In this document: one piece after another, positions 10,412-20,273 of the stretch
How the letters are laid out: each line of letters starts with the position of its first letter
How positions within the stretch are numbered: position 1 is the first letter of the stretch
Source of the DNA: Perkinsus olseni
Taxonomy: Eukaryota; Perkinsozoa; Perkinsida; Perkinsidae
DNA length: 49,850 nt
Assembly: GCA_013115135.1 (NCBI GenBank)
Contig: JABANP010000406.1
Span: 1-49,850, forward strand
Direction: 5' to 3'
Translations under genes and position numbers: made by a program
The notes under the pieces: generated by a model
The model's input: only the letters and a program-made list of their open reading frames with translations
Database searches by the model: none
What the model was told of the DNA's origin: nothing

Positions 10412-11207
10412 TCAAGAGAATCTGAAACAGCATGGAGGGACGATCGTGAGATACCGCACCGTCAAGAATCCGAAAAGAGATTTTCTTAACGGAGATGCAT
10501 CTATGAGTGCTCGCTCACGATTTCTCATCCCGGGCAATGAGAAGTCCACTGGAGTCAAACATGATGTTGCGCTCACACGCCAGGAATACCACCGAGAGAA
10601 GGATGCTGTCCAACTTTCACGATTGCCGGTGAGTACGTAAGTGCTCTTCCCTGGGCCGACCTCCTCCGGCCACGGCGCATTCAGCCATCGCCAGGACCCC
10701 GCTCTGAGCTCGCCATGGAGCTGGCCAGGCGCCCACCGAGCGCAGCCATCGAATATGATTGCACGCGCTCCTTCCTCATCGTGTTGCTCCGGCTGCTGCT
10801 GCTGGGCGATTGCAGCGAGGACAGCAGGGAGCTCTCCACCAAGGTACACAACATTGCCTTGGTCTTGCGAGAGGATCACTCGAGCCCCCACAACACCTCG
10901 CGCCTTGTGCATTATCTGACATCCTGATATCACAACTACGACCTCAATGAGGGACCAGTGGCCCTCGGACCTCGGGTAGACTCACCCGCCGCTCTTCGTT
11001 GATGCGCACTGGCCCTCCCCGAACTGTTAGCAACTCTCCAGGAAGCACAACTCCATCGTCTTGAGAGGCAGCAACCATCGACCTCGCCACTGGCTTGTTG
11101 AGAATCAGTGCAAGCGAGCCGAGATGGTCGTGCTCCAGGACGAGCGTGACGCTCCGAAAGAAAATGGACCCCGGTCCGACTGCCAACGGGACAGCAAGCT
11201 CCACCAC
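10412..11207 (-). CDS. AlgH / UPF0301 (YqgE) family protein
   Basis: Two exons join across a 70-nt GT-AG intron (10916-10985, phase 0). Exon 1 carries the family N-terminal signature FFRSVTLVLEHDHLGSLALI, then LNKPVARSM and LLTVRGGPVRINEERR. Exon 2 carries MHKARGVVGARVILS, GNVVYLGGELPAVLAAI and the diagnostic WAPGQLHGELRAGSWRWL. A glutamine run (AIAQQQQPEQ), written with CAG/CTG-type triplets, is inserted in the variable region. AlgH-family proteins occur in bacteria and in plant and algal plastid-related proteins; their biochemical function is not settled. Both ends are uncertain. The frame opens at 11207 without an ATG and an upstream stop implies another 5' exon or a different start, and the C-terminal residues after GPGK may be reached by a further splice. 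No targeting peptide can be judged without the start. Confidence 0.8.
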
Positions 11208-11348
11208 ATATCGGGAGCTCAGCGCTCGACAGCCCAGTCAATGATGATCTCTGAGTGCTTAATGGCACACCATTCGCACTAGAAATGCTCGACAGGTGGA
11301 TTGCAAGTCAATAGGGCAGTCCAGCGATCCAGAGCGCACACTGCTGAC

Positions 11349-12201
11349 TCACTTATGTTGTCGTTGGCGATGAGCAGGGCTCCCTTGTGAAAGTTGGCCA
11401 CCGGGGCACCGTGACGTATGAGGGCTACCCAGGAAGCCACCATCGTCGTCGTGCGTGACTACTGGGCGGATGCCGAGTGAGTGCAGGGAAGCACAAACGG
11501 CGATTGCCATCGCTGCACATAGTATAGGACACCTGAGGAAGGCGGAGACGCGACCTACCACTGCCATCCACGATGGGATGGAGGAACTCACCTGTACGCC
11601 AGCACAAGCATCACAGCCACGACAGCTACGATGATCAGGGACCGATTCAAGAATATCGCGAAGGTGATGGTGACTAATGTCAACATCATGTCCTTCACCA
11701 GCGCCCACAGTCTCTCCAGCAATGGCCGCTCGGGAGGATCCAGAGCGAACCTCCCCTGAATAGCAGGCGGACCTCAGAAGCACGTCCGCAAGATGTTCAC
11801 TACCTGACACACGCTGCAAGTCGTCGCTTTCTCACTGGCGAAGTCACCGGCACCGATAACTTGCATTGCCCGCTGCCAGCGTTGCAGACAGGATACATGC
11901 ACCCACTGAGAATGCAACCACAGACTGGGCGGCACAGTATTGCCAACCTCATAGACGCGGTGAATATCGATGGTGCAGACGCACTCCTACGAACCTTCTG
12001 CGATCCCTTGCACATACAAGGGGCGATCAGCTCATTGCCTTTGGTCTCTCCAGGACTGAAGCATATCCGACAGAGCAGCTCCGTGGACTCGTCGCTGCTG
12101 CTGGAGTCACTTACCGCTCGAACAGCGGTACCACGGCTTCCCTGCTCGTCCACGTCGTTACGCTCAGATCCACCGCGGTGTTTCAGGGATGAATGGCTCA
12201 T
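11349..12201 (-). CDS. RING-CH (MARCH-like) membrane E3 ubiquitin ligase, copy A
   Basis: Four exons: 12201-11995, 11905-11804, 11755-11592 and 11532-11349, 657 nt, 218 aa. Introns of 89, 48 and 59 nt are GT-AG and phase-consistent. Exons 1 and 2 join to form a complete C4HC3 RING-CH zinc finger: C44, C47, C62, C64, H72, C75, C99, C102 (ELLCRICF, APCMCKGSQK-WVHVSCL, TTCSVCQ). Exon 3 begins GRFALDPPERPLLERLW and continues as a strongly hydrophobic stretch (~residues 121-158) that fits two membrane helices. The long frame that exists in a different register through exon 3 is a shadow. RING-CH proteins transfer ubiquitin onto membrane proteins. A Ser-rich acidic linker precedes the finger. The tail after exon 3 is poor in motifs, and a GT near the end might extend the gene further. 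Confidence 0.83.
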
Positions 12202-12304
12202 GATAATAACAGAACTAACAGGGTGAACCCGTGCGGGCTCAGCTTGACCAGAACACCCAAAGGAGTCTCCGAAACGACTTCAAGATGCGTCGCGTCTCGA
12301 ACAT

Positions 12305-13709
12305 TCAGCCGCTGCGAGTATACAGCGCCCTCATAAGGACGAGTGGAACTTCGATGAGGCGGACGAAAAACGCATACTGGTGGAAGAAATAGAATGCCAG
12401 CACGGCGCTCATGGAGTATGTTGCCATCAACGCAACAGGTGTCGCGAGCACTGGTGATAAGAAGGAGGAAAGAGGAGAAATGATACCTCAATTATTACGC
12501 GCTTCAGCGCACTGTGGTCCCGCGCGCACAGGGAGAATCGGAAAAAGCGACCCGACGCATGACGAGAGCTCTGTAGCGATAGAGTACGAAATACCAGTCA
12601 GAGAGAGACGGTGGACCGCCACAGAAGCGAATCGGGCGCAATGGTTCAAGCAGATTGAATAGTCGACGGAGAGAAACCCCACCACCCTGAGTATCCGAGG
12701 ACCTCCAAAGACAGCGATGAGATGATGCATATACGATGCAGAGGGAGACGGCACATGATGGCGAAATTGGGCCGGGCGAGAAGGGTCCAAACAGTTCGAA
12801 TGGTCGAGAGCGAATAATTCGGGCGCTCTAAGAATCCGATCATGTCTGGAGAGTGAATAGCGCAGGTATGTGGTGATCAGCGACGGACAAGGCCATCATG
12901 CCCATTGAGAACCGCGATGCAGAGGGGCTTCACGGGAGCCACCAGAATCATCCTCACCTCGCATGATTCACACACGACTAGGGCCTGATAATAGGACGGT
13001 GTCAGGAAGCGCAGAAACTCATTGCAATAGCGAAGTAGTGAAACGCTCGTTAGTTGAGGACATCTGAAAGTCGAGAAACTCGCCGCAAGGCACGAGACTG
13101 GCAACGCCGGAGCTCACCTATGAGCCAGCACGAGCACGCAAAAACTAGGACGATCAAGGACAAATGCAGCACCACTGCCGAGATAGCCGCTAACCAGGTG
13201 AACAGGATGCCCTTCAGCGGCATCCACAGCCTGTCCAGATAAGGCCGCTCAGGAGGGGCCAGGGCGAGTTTCCCCTGAGATGTAAACAAAATTGAGAAAC
13301 TCCAATACCATCACGACGACTACCTGGCACACGTTGCAGGTCGTCGCTTTCTCGCTGGCGATGTCTCCGCCGATAATCTGCATTGCCCGCTGCCAACTTT
13401 GAAGACATGATACATGTACCCACTGAGAATGCAACCACAGACTGGGCGGTGCAGTATTGGCGACGTGAAAAACGCGGAGGAAGTCAAGAGACTCCAACGA
13501 ACCTTTTGAGTTCCCTTGCACATACAAGGGGCGATCAGCTCATTCCCTTTTGTCTCTGTAAAACCGAAGCATATCCGACAGATCAGCTCCGTAGACTCAT
13601 CGATGCCGCTGGAATCGCCCGTTGCCCGGGCAGCAGTTCCACGGCTCCCCCGCTGGTTTCCGGCGGTATGTTCGGTAGAAACGCTGTGTTTGGTAACAGC
13701 ATTGTCCAT
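12305..13709 (-). CDS. RING-CH (MARCH-like) membrane E3 ubiquitin ligase, copy B
   Basis: This is a tandem paralogue of copy A. The first exon has exactly the same length (207 nt, 13709-13503). An 80-nt intron leads to exon 2 (13422-13324), completing the same C4HC3 finger (ELICRICF, APCMCKGTQK-WVHVSCL, TTCNVCQ). A 49-nt intron leads to exon 3 (13274-13118; GKLALAPPERPYLDRLW plus two hydrophobic segments). Copy A leaves exon 3 in phase 2 and copy B in phase 1, and the obvious next acceptor then gives DVLN and a stop. So either the protein ends there or exon 3 has an indel. Further frames downstream (SPSYYQALVVCESCE, and at ~12440-12308 ATYSMSAVLAFYFFHQYAFF) look like more coding and membrane segments and suggest a longer multipass C-terminus. 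Start 13709 was chosen by alignment with copy A; the frame is open further upstream. Confidence 0.75.
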
Positions 13710-13982
13710 GAGAACGAAAAAGACTACCACACGGGGGCTATCGATTGATGGCTGCATCAGAGCCGACAACAGACGTGGCTTCCAGTAAGGGGCGAACAAG
13801 GGCCACCTTTCTAACATTCATCGGCCACAAGGGGTTCCCGGCCAGCGCAACAGTCAGCTCGATATTGCAGAACATAAATATCCCTAATTTTACCAAAATC
13901 AAGGGCCTATAGGGTACCCTCGGAATGGTATACGATTGAGCTCGCCATCAACGGCAGAGAGAGTCGAGCCCGATAAAATCGA
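13710..13982. other. Spacer between PIEZO and RING-CH copy B
   Basis: The spacer contains the 5' flank of RING-CH copy B and the 3' flank of PIEZO. The part around 13.86-13.95 kb is AT-richer (aataaatccctaattttacc-like) and non-coding. No specific site was identified. Confidence 0.3.
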
Positions 13983-16900
13983 TCAAACGTTGGTAGCCGG
14001 AACGGCAGCGCCTCCTCGTCCATCCCCCTCGGCCGAACCCCCTTCAGACTGCTGTGGTCTTGCTCGGCGCCTTACAGCTGCGTGAGACGAGCTCTGCTTG
14101 CTCACTAGGACGTCAGGCATCTGACTTGTGCTGCCCGTCACGGACATTAATTTAGCAGGAGAACGGTAGAGAGTGACCACTTCGTAGTACAGGACTCTCT
14201 CAGCCTCCAGGGAGTGCCTCATCCGGGCAATTTGAACTCCTTGGCAGAGTTGAAGGGGATACGTGACGGACGGCAGCTCCTCGAACATTATACGTTTGCT
14301 GCTGTCCTGAATGACTAGCCTGAAGAATCGGCCGATAGTGAGCACCACACCCAAGTAGAGACCGATCACGCTGAGACTCGACGACGCCGATGCACCTCCA
14401 CCAGCACTCGGCGGCACTGCTCTCTCACTGACCAAGGCCAGTGTGGGGTTGTCCGCCATAGCCCACCACACCTGGGAGTCCTCCTTCTCGACCTTGAGCG
14501 ACACATTGTTGAACTGACGGAACGACCCCGGAGGGCTCGCCCAGGGACCGTTCAAGTACAAGGCCCTTGGGATGAGGTCCTCAACATGCAGGCGACTGCC
14601 GTTCACCAAGGACATCGCATCCAAGAGCTGCTGCGCAGGTTGGACCGACTGCACACAGCGATAGCCAGAGGACCTGACGCCGCCAGGCTGGGAGTGACCA
14701 AACTCCCAGGTCATGCAGAAGGTAGCATTGACCTCGCCGCCTGGGGTCCGGTTGGCCTGAATATAGTCTCTGATTTGCCGCCGTAGTGGAGGGCTTGGCT
14801 GCCATAGCACATCGGCCGCCTTTGGGAGAGTAGCATTTTGGAGGTCAGCGCTATGCATTGCCGTGTAGGACACCAGCTCCTCAGGCATCAGAGGGTACTC
14901 AGACGACTGTGGGACACGAAGGCCGACGTGATCGGTCTTCCACACGGGAATGGACAGTTCCCCTACCTTCAAAGAGATGGCCATGGACGCGCTGGTGACC
15001 ATGTTGGACTCCCTCAACAAGTTCAAACCCGAGAAGAACGTCAGTGGGCCGGTGATAACGAAGACCAGGAAGGCAAGGACGCTGCCTCCTAGCAAGAAGC
15101 GGTACTTGGGACTCGTCTGCCGCTCAATCGCAGCACGACCAGCGATGTCGTAGTGGACTAAGTAGAGATTCTGCCAGGCATCCTCCAGCTTGAACCACAT
15201 GAACAGCGACAGCGCCGTCCCTCTCGAGCTAGCAAAGTCGCAGATGACTCTGAGCTCGTCCAGGAAGGGGATGACCCGATAGACGCGGTAGGTGTAGTAG
15301 GAGAACCAGGCACCATTGCTCGGGGGGATGGGCTTGGTCGGGTCATTAGGGTCCCTCGTCGGCGGGATTGACCCCAACCACACCAGGCCAGGGTGCGACA
15401 CTCTGATCGCGAAGTGCAGCTGGATACCAGTAAGCACCAGGTAGCAGGTGAAGGGTATCACAACCCTCAATGGGACTGTACGGATGTAGACACAACCGGC
15501 CAGCATTAGAACCACCTGCGCCCAAAGGATGAGCTTCTCGGTGAGGACATGGCGGCCAAAGCTGTAGCCATCCACTGAGGTCGACAGCCGCGAGTAGATA
15601 TAGCGATCGACCAGCACGCGGACAATCAGGCCAACTATCGCGAGCACTTGGACAGTTGAAAATCGGTTGTTCCTCACACTCTCTGCGAAGCCCGTCTCGA
15701 GCTTATCAGTAGAAGCTGACGAGATTGCCGACCAGTCGAAGATGATGAGGAATATCACCACAAGGCTGAAGGCGAAACGTGGAATGAACAAGTCCAAGGA
15801 CGGCCTCCGTAGTGATACCGCGTGGCCGCTAGCCCCTTCAGAATCCTGCTCGCTGCTCTCTGGGCGACTTTCGGCATCCTCGGGTCTTCGCAGTATCACC
15901 TTCGCCTGGGCCGGAGTCATGTCCGTACCACGACCAGACAGTCGCTTGTGGATGAGATGCAGCGCCACGAGCAATATGATGCCAAGATCCCACCCGACAT
16001 AGCGAAGCAAGGCAGCGTCCTCATAGTCGGAGACTTTGAACAGACCCAGACGAGACAACGGGGTCACAACGCCGTAGGTGGGGGGACACTCCCAACGACT
16101 CTCGACGATAGAGGGAACGTAACCGTCCGTGTCGCACACGTGAGGCATCTGCATCACCAGCTTGAGTGAGAGGCTACCCAGGCTACAAAGGCCAACCACA
16201 ATCCACGGCGTAGCGGTGAGGAACGGGTAGGCCGCAGGGATGAGCCAGCAGAGCATGATGCCCAGGGGGATGACCGAGAGAATAGACGCATCATAGGCTA
16301 CCGCCTGAGAGAAGAGGGCGATGGCAACCCATATGGCTGTGTGGGACAAGAGGAACTGCAGAGTAGAGGGCAACTTGGCAGACACCGGGTGGGCCTTCAG
16401 AGCGGGGTAAATGACGTTGTAGTTGAAGCTGTGGAGAAGGGAACTGATGATGTTGACCCTTTTGTGGCGTCTCCCTCCCTGACTGCCATCCACGGTGGCC
16501 CGAGGCAGATTTACATTCTGGCCGCCGAGCACCATAGTAACACCGTCAATCACAGCATCGGTTGTCTGTGCCACAGCGCCAGTGACATTCTCAGCAGCCA
16601 TGATGGACCGGCGACTACGATGAGCAGCTTCTGTACTGGAGCTGCTTGGGGTCACTTGCCCACTAGGCTGCCCAGCCGACTGTGCCTGGTCGTTCCCCGC
16701 CAGCTCCTCCTTCGCCTTGGCGAGGATGTCGTCTCGCTTCTCTTGGATCTCAGCCTCCGAGCTGCCTGTGACCACTAGGCGCTTGAGCACCGTGCTGATA
16801 ATGAACTCTGCGGGAGTGTCATCAGGCAGTGCCTCGCTGACTTCGGTCAAGTCAGCCTTTACTTGAACCACCGACATCCCCAAGTACAGAGCGATCTCCT

Positions 16901-19900
16901 CAATCTGGTCATCGTCGATAGCCCCTTGTCCCTCCGTGAATTTCTCAGCCAAGCCCGATATCTTCTCGGCATCCTGAGTGGCACTTCTCTCAGGCATGCG
17001 GCGGCTCTGGGCCTCCTCCCCTCCATGGTCCTCCGCCGTGTCCATCGTCCCCGCAACCGCCACAATGCGATTGAGACGCCTCAGAAGGGTGTCCAGATTC
17101 GCCTTGTGCTTGCGCTCATCCGCCTGGCACCTCCTGAGGAGCACTCGACGGACCCAACTGTCCGCTATGGTCGAACTGTCAGCGGCGAGGAAGTTGTCCG
17201 GGCTGCTGGGCCTCAGAGGTCTTGTGAGCAAGTACAGCATAGGAGCGCAGAGCTCATAGAGGGCCAACGAAGGTACTTCACCGAAGAGGAAGAGGGGCAG
17301 CCAGTCCTGCAAATAGAGCCAAAACTGAGACTTGTCAGGGACAAGGTTGAGGGGGATCTGTGAAAGGACGCAGAGGATGTAGTACGATGCGGACACAATG
17401 AGAAGACAGCGTCTACTGACGGTTGCACGGCCGCTCTGAGGGATCTCTAGGAGCATTGCGAGCCCCAGTACCAGCATGAGGACCACGAATACTCCTATAG
17501 ACCTTCGCCTGTCGAAGAGGAGCTCGACTGCCAGGAGGCAGGTGAACGCTATCACCAACTTAGTCGGAGTCAGCAGAGGCACGGGCTTCTCATGCAGCAC
17601 TACCGATGCGAGAGCGAGGCCGACGTAATTGGTCATCATAGCGATCGGGGCACTGGCCCAGCTCAAACCCAGCCACTGGTGGAACGGGGTAAGAGGGAAG
17701 GGCCTATGCACGACTGACAGGACCATTGGTGTGACACAGAGCTCTAATACTGATGCACAAAGCAGCAAAATTGCTAACTTGTGAACAGCTTCGCTCCGTC
17801 GACGACTGAAGGAGAGCGGAAGGTAGGCGGAGATTGACCACACCGAGGGCCGCACTACAGCGACTACCAGTAGGATGAGTCTGTATGAGTCCGGTGAGGA
17901 GTAGTCATTCGCGAGGGCCACAATACCATCACCAACCTCAGTGAAGCCAGTGGGGGTGAGGGCTGCTACCAACACGCAGACCCCCAGGGGGTAATAGTGG
18001 GCTATGACGCCGCTGAGAGGAGCCTTGCGGATGCCGTAGTTGGATACGGTCACCACGAGCGCATAGAGATGGATGATAGAGAATACTACAGCCACTCTGC
18101 CCGGCTTTTGCAGGAATCTCGGCAAGGACACCGCGAGGACAGCGAAAACAGTGAGCACTAAGTTCTCTATGGGGAAGCTCTGGGGGTGGTCGAGTCCTCG
18201 GACCGTCGAGAAGTAGAACGTTGCAATTGGGGCTGTGGCCGCCACCAGCTTCTGCATGCCCTCGGACAAGGAAGGCGGCGATGGGATGGCGGGAGTGAAC
18301 GCTACACTCTGGCTCGCTGTGAGGAACCACATCTGCCAACACAACTGTGCGGTCACTCGAGTGCTCTCTCCCTGCATCCCGCCCACAACGTAGTTCCCAA
18401 CGGCGAAGGCGATAGCGAGGCCCGTGCCCCACCCTATGGCGCTGCGCAATGGCATGACCAAGGAGAGCAGAGATGCCAGACCAGCGCAGCCGGCCGTCAT
18501 GGTGATGGTCAACACTCGCAAAGGAGCTGATGGCAGCAGTGGCAAAGCTGCATAGAGGAAAGCCATGAGCACAGCTGCCACCCCAGAAGCAAACATACTG
18601 CCAGCTCTGGACTCCCGCTGACCCTGGGATACCAGGGTTACACGGTCCAATGCCCAGAGAATCGAGGCAGCCAAGAGGACCGGCACACAGCGGGCCCAGA
18701 TGGCTGCTTGGAATTCTGCTAGGGACCCGCTATCGGCCGACAGGGCAGCATACGAGACCAAGGCGCCGAGGACTGCCGAGTTGCAGATGACGTACTCAGA
18801 GGCGAAGGTTCGGCCGTACCGTATGCCAGCCAGCTGCCATATGAGAGTGCAGACGAAGAAGACTGATTGGCAAAGGCGGTCTATGTGAGAGGAGGCCACG
18901 ACAGCCCTCAGCACGAGCCACCATAGCAAAAGTTGAAGTGCCAGTCTTATCGGCGACCCGAATGACATTGGAAGGAACCGAAGCGATGCCTGCGGGGCTC
19001 CGCTTCTCTCCAGGAGCTTCCTTGTTGTGCATACCAGAGCCGCGACTGCCGCCAGCGGCGAGAGCTCAACTGGTGTCACCCCGGGGACAGCTGAGACAAG
19101 GACAACTGGGAACATCTGTGGTAGCGGGGAGACCGCCACTAAGTACAGGGCCAGAACAAGGTAGTGGCACTTCTTCCGTAGTGGGGGAGCCAATAATACC
19201 GCCATAAGCATCAGAAACGCCACGGGAGTGGCGAAGGTGATGATGCAGAGAGCAACCAGCGGGAGATAGAGAACTCTAGTGAGGATCTCCAGCACTGGCA
19301 GGGAAGCCTTCAAGGCTCTGCCAACCAGCGACTCCGCACCACCACTGTCTTCCAAGAGAGCAGCGTCATAGCCAACCACCGAGGTCGCCATGGGGGAGTC
19401 CACAATCGGGACTAGGAGGCCGTAAATGATGCTTATCCAGAGCAGGGATATAGCATCACCGTAGGGCATCCGGACTAGCAGGTGGGCCAGGACTGCCACC
19501 CTCGAGTCGTAGGCTATCAAGTCACTCTGGTGAGATACTTGCAGGGACATCGCACAGACAAGGATCGGGTAGATGACCATGGAGAGCATGAACTCTCCTT
19601 TGGCAGACTCCTCGACCCTGAAAGTTGCCACCTGGACCAAGAAGCCTACGAAGACGAAGAGGCGTACAGCGGTAGAGAGCAGCCACTCCTCCGTCAAGGA
19701 GCTCGGATATGCGAAGGGGCGTCGGAGCATCCACGGCCCAGTCAAAGCAGTGACCACAGTAAGGACCACCGCTGCAGTACGAGAAACCCACATAACTCCA
19801 CCAGTGAACGGGCTCATCACCCAGGTGGGCAGCGATATGCCGGCGATATCATGGAGAACGATCAACACGAGCAGGGCGAAGGCGGCGACCAGGAGGCTTG

Positions 19901-20273
19901 CTGCGATGAAAACAAACTTCCTGGCATCCTCTCTCTGCTCCGTAGCAAAGCGACCTTGGAAGGTCATATATACTACCGGCACCGCCACAACAGCGCCCAC
20001 CAGTGGCGAGGCGCCTCCGACTAGCAGGAGAGAATGCGCCAGAAGGACGAACCAGCCCGAGCGTATTCCCAGAGACACAAGACTACGCACGAAGGGCCTG
20101 GACATCGGCTCCGTCAGAGGCGAGGGCGTGGCCGGCAAAGACTGCGCTGCTCCCTGGGCACTTGTCGGATCAGCGGCTACTGGTGGTTGCTGTAGCCCCT
20201 GGGAGATCGACGGCGACGGGGGTGGAAGTGTGTTGCTAATATTGTGGAAAATATACTGAGAACATCGGGACAC
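13983..20273 (-). CDS. PIEZO-type mechanosensitive ion channel, single exon
   Basis: About 2,090 residues run without an intron, unlike nearly every neighbour. PIEZO channels are trimeric, mechanically gated cation channels of the plasma membrane. The C-terminal signature is unmistakable: IGLYLGVVLTIGRFFRLVI (~1970) as the inner helix, then IMFEELPSV (~1995), QLCQGVQIARMRHSLEAE and LYRSPAKLM (~2034), the pore and C-terminal region. The anchor motif appears as IPFLDELRVICDFASSRGT (~1668) followed by TALSLFMWFKLEDAWQNLYL. A polar cap-like stretch (~1790-1940) with NxT/NxS sites lies between the outer and inner helices. The N-terminal two thirds contains roughly thirty hydrophobic segments, matching the blade. 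A cytosolic acidic/helical insert lies around 1060-1220. The frame is open to 20273, where the codon is GTG; the first in-frame ATG is 20105 (MSRPFVRS). A CAG acceptor just inside 20273 allows an upstream first exon. At ~2,040-2,096 aa it is shorter than animal PIEZOs (~2,500). Confidence 0.93.
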   Translation of the reverse strand: MSRCSQYIFHNISNTLPPPSPSISQGLQQPPVAADPTSAQGAAQSLPATPSPLTEPMSRPFVRSLVSLGIRSGWFVLLAHSLLLVGGASPLVGAVVAVPVVYMTFQGRFATEQREDARKFVFIAASLLVAAFALLVLIVLHDIAGISLPTWVMSPFTGGVMWVSRTAAVVLTVVTALTGPWMLRRPFAYPSSLTEEWLLSTAVRLFVFVGFLVQVATFRVEESAKGEFMLSMVIYPILVCAMSLQVSHQSDLIAYDSRVAVLAHLLVRMPYGDAISLLWISIIYGLLVPIVDSPMATSVVGYDAALLEDSGGAESLVGRALKASLPVLEILTRVLYLPLVALCIITFATPVAFLMLMAVLLAPPLRKKCHYLVLALYLVAVSPLPQMFPVVLVSAVPGVTPVELSPLAAVAALVCTTRKLLERSGAPQASLRFLPMSFGSPIRLALQLLLWWLVLRAVVASSHIDRLCQSVFFVCTLIWQLAGIRYGRTFASEYVICNSAVLGALVSYAALSADSGSLAEFQAAIWARCVPVLLAASILWALDRVTLVSQGQRESRAGSMFASGVAAVLMAFLYAALPLLPSAPLRVLTITMTAGCAGLASLLSLVMPLRSAIGWGTGLAIAFAVGNYVVGGMQGESTRVTAQLCWQMWFLTASQSVAFTPAIPSPPSLSEGMQKLVAATAPIATFYFSTVRGLDHPQSFPIENLVLTVFAVLAVSLPRFLQKPGRVAVVFSIIHLYALVVTVSNYGIRKAPLSGVIAHYYPLGVCVLVAALTPTGFTEVGDGIVALANDYSSPDSYRLILLVVAVVRPSVWSISAYLPLSFSRRRSEAVHKLAILLLCASVLELCVTPMVLSVVHRPFPLTPFHQWLGLSWASAPIAMMTNYVGLALASVVLHEKPVPLLTPTKLVIAFTCLLAVELLFDRRRSIGVFVVLMLVLGLAMLLEIPQSGRATVSRRCLLIVSASYYILCVLSQIPLNLVPDKSQFWLYLQDWLPLFLFGEVPSLALYELCAPMLYLLTRPLRPSSPDNFLAADSSTIADSWVRRVLLRRCQADERKHKANLDTLLRRLNRIVAVAGTMDTAEDHGGEEAQSRRMPERSATQDAEKISGLAEKFTEGQGAIDDDQIEEIALYLGMSVVQVKADLTEVSEALPDDTPAEFIISTVLKRLVVTGSSEAEIQEKRDDILAKAKEELAGNDQAQSAGQPSGQVTPSSSSTEAAHRSRRSIMAAENVTGAVAQTTDAVIDGVTMVLGGQNVNLPRATVDGSQGGRRHKRVNIISSLLHSFNYNVIYPALKAHPVSAKLPSTLQFLLSHTAIWVAIALFSQAVAYDASILSVIPLGIMLCWLIPAAYPFLTATPWIVVGLCSLGSLSLKLVMQMPHVCDTDGYVPSIVESRWECPPTYGVVTPLSRLGLFKVSDYEDAALLRYVGWDLGIILLVALHLIHKRLSGRGTDMTPAQAKVILRRPEDAESRPESSEQDSEGASGHAVSLRRPSLDLFIPRFAFSLVVIFLIIFDWSAISSASTDKLETGFAESVRNNRFSTVQVLAIVGLIVRVLVDRYIYSRLSTSVDGYSFGRHVLTEKLILWAQVVLMLAGCVYIRTVPLRVVIPFTCYLVLTGIQLHFAIRVSHPGLVWLGSIPPTRDPNDPTKPIPPSNGAWFSYYTYRVYRVIPFLDELRVICDFASSRGTALSLFMWFKLEDAWQNLYLVHYDIAGRAAIERQTSPKYRFLLGGSVLAFLVFVITGPLTFFSGLNLLRESNMVTSASMAISLKVGELSIPVWKTDHVGLRVPQSSEYPLMPEELVSYTAMHSADLQNATLPKAADVLWQPSPPLRRQIRDYIQANRTPGGEVNATFCMTWEFGHSQPGGVRSSGYRCVQSVQPAQQLLDAMSLVNGSRLHVEDLIPRALYLNGPWASPPGSFRQFNNVSLKVEKEDSQVWWAMADNPTLALVSERAVPPSAGGGASASSSLSVIGLYLGVVLTIGRFFRLVIQDSSKRIMFEELPSVTYPLQLCQGVQIARMRHSLEAERVLYYEVVTLYRSPAKLMSVTGSTSQMPDVLVSKQSSSHAAVRRRARPQQSEGGSAEGDGRGGAAVPATNV

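Noticed and set aside
11533..11819. Longer minus frame through RING-CH copy A exon 3
   Set aside because: The splice-consistent register gives GRFALDPPERPLLERLW and membrane helices homologous to copy B; the longer frame is a shadow there, and only its last part coincides with exon 4.
15667..16778. Several plus-strand frames of 110-230 codons inside the PIEZO gene
   Set aside because: They are antisense shadows of a strongly biased coding sequence and carry no motifs.
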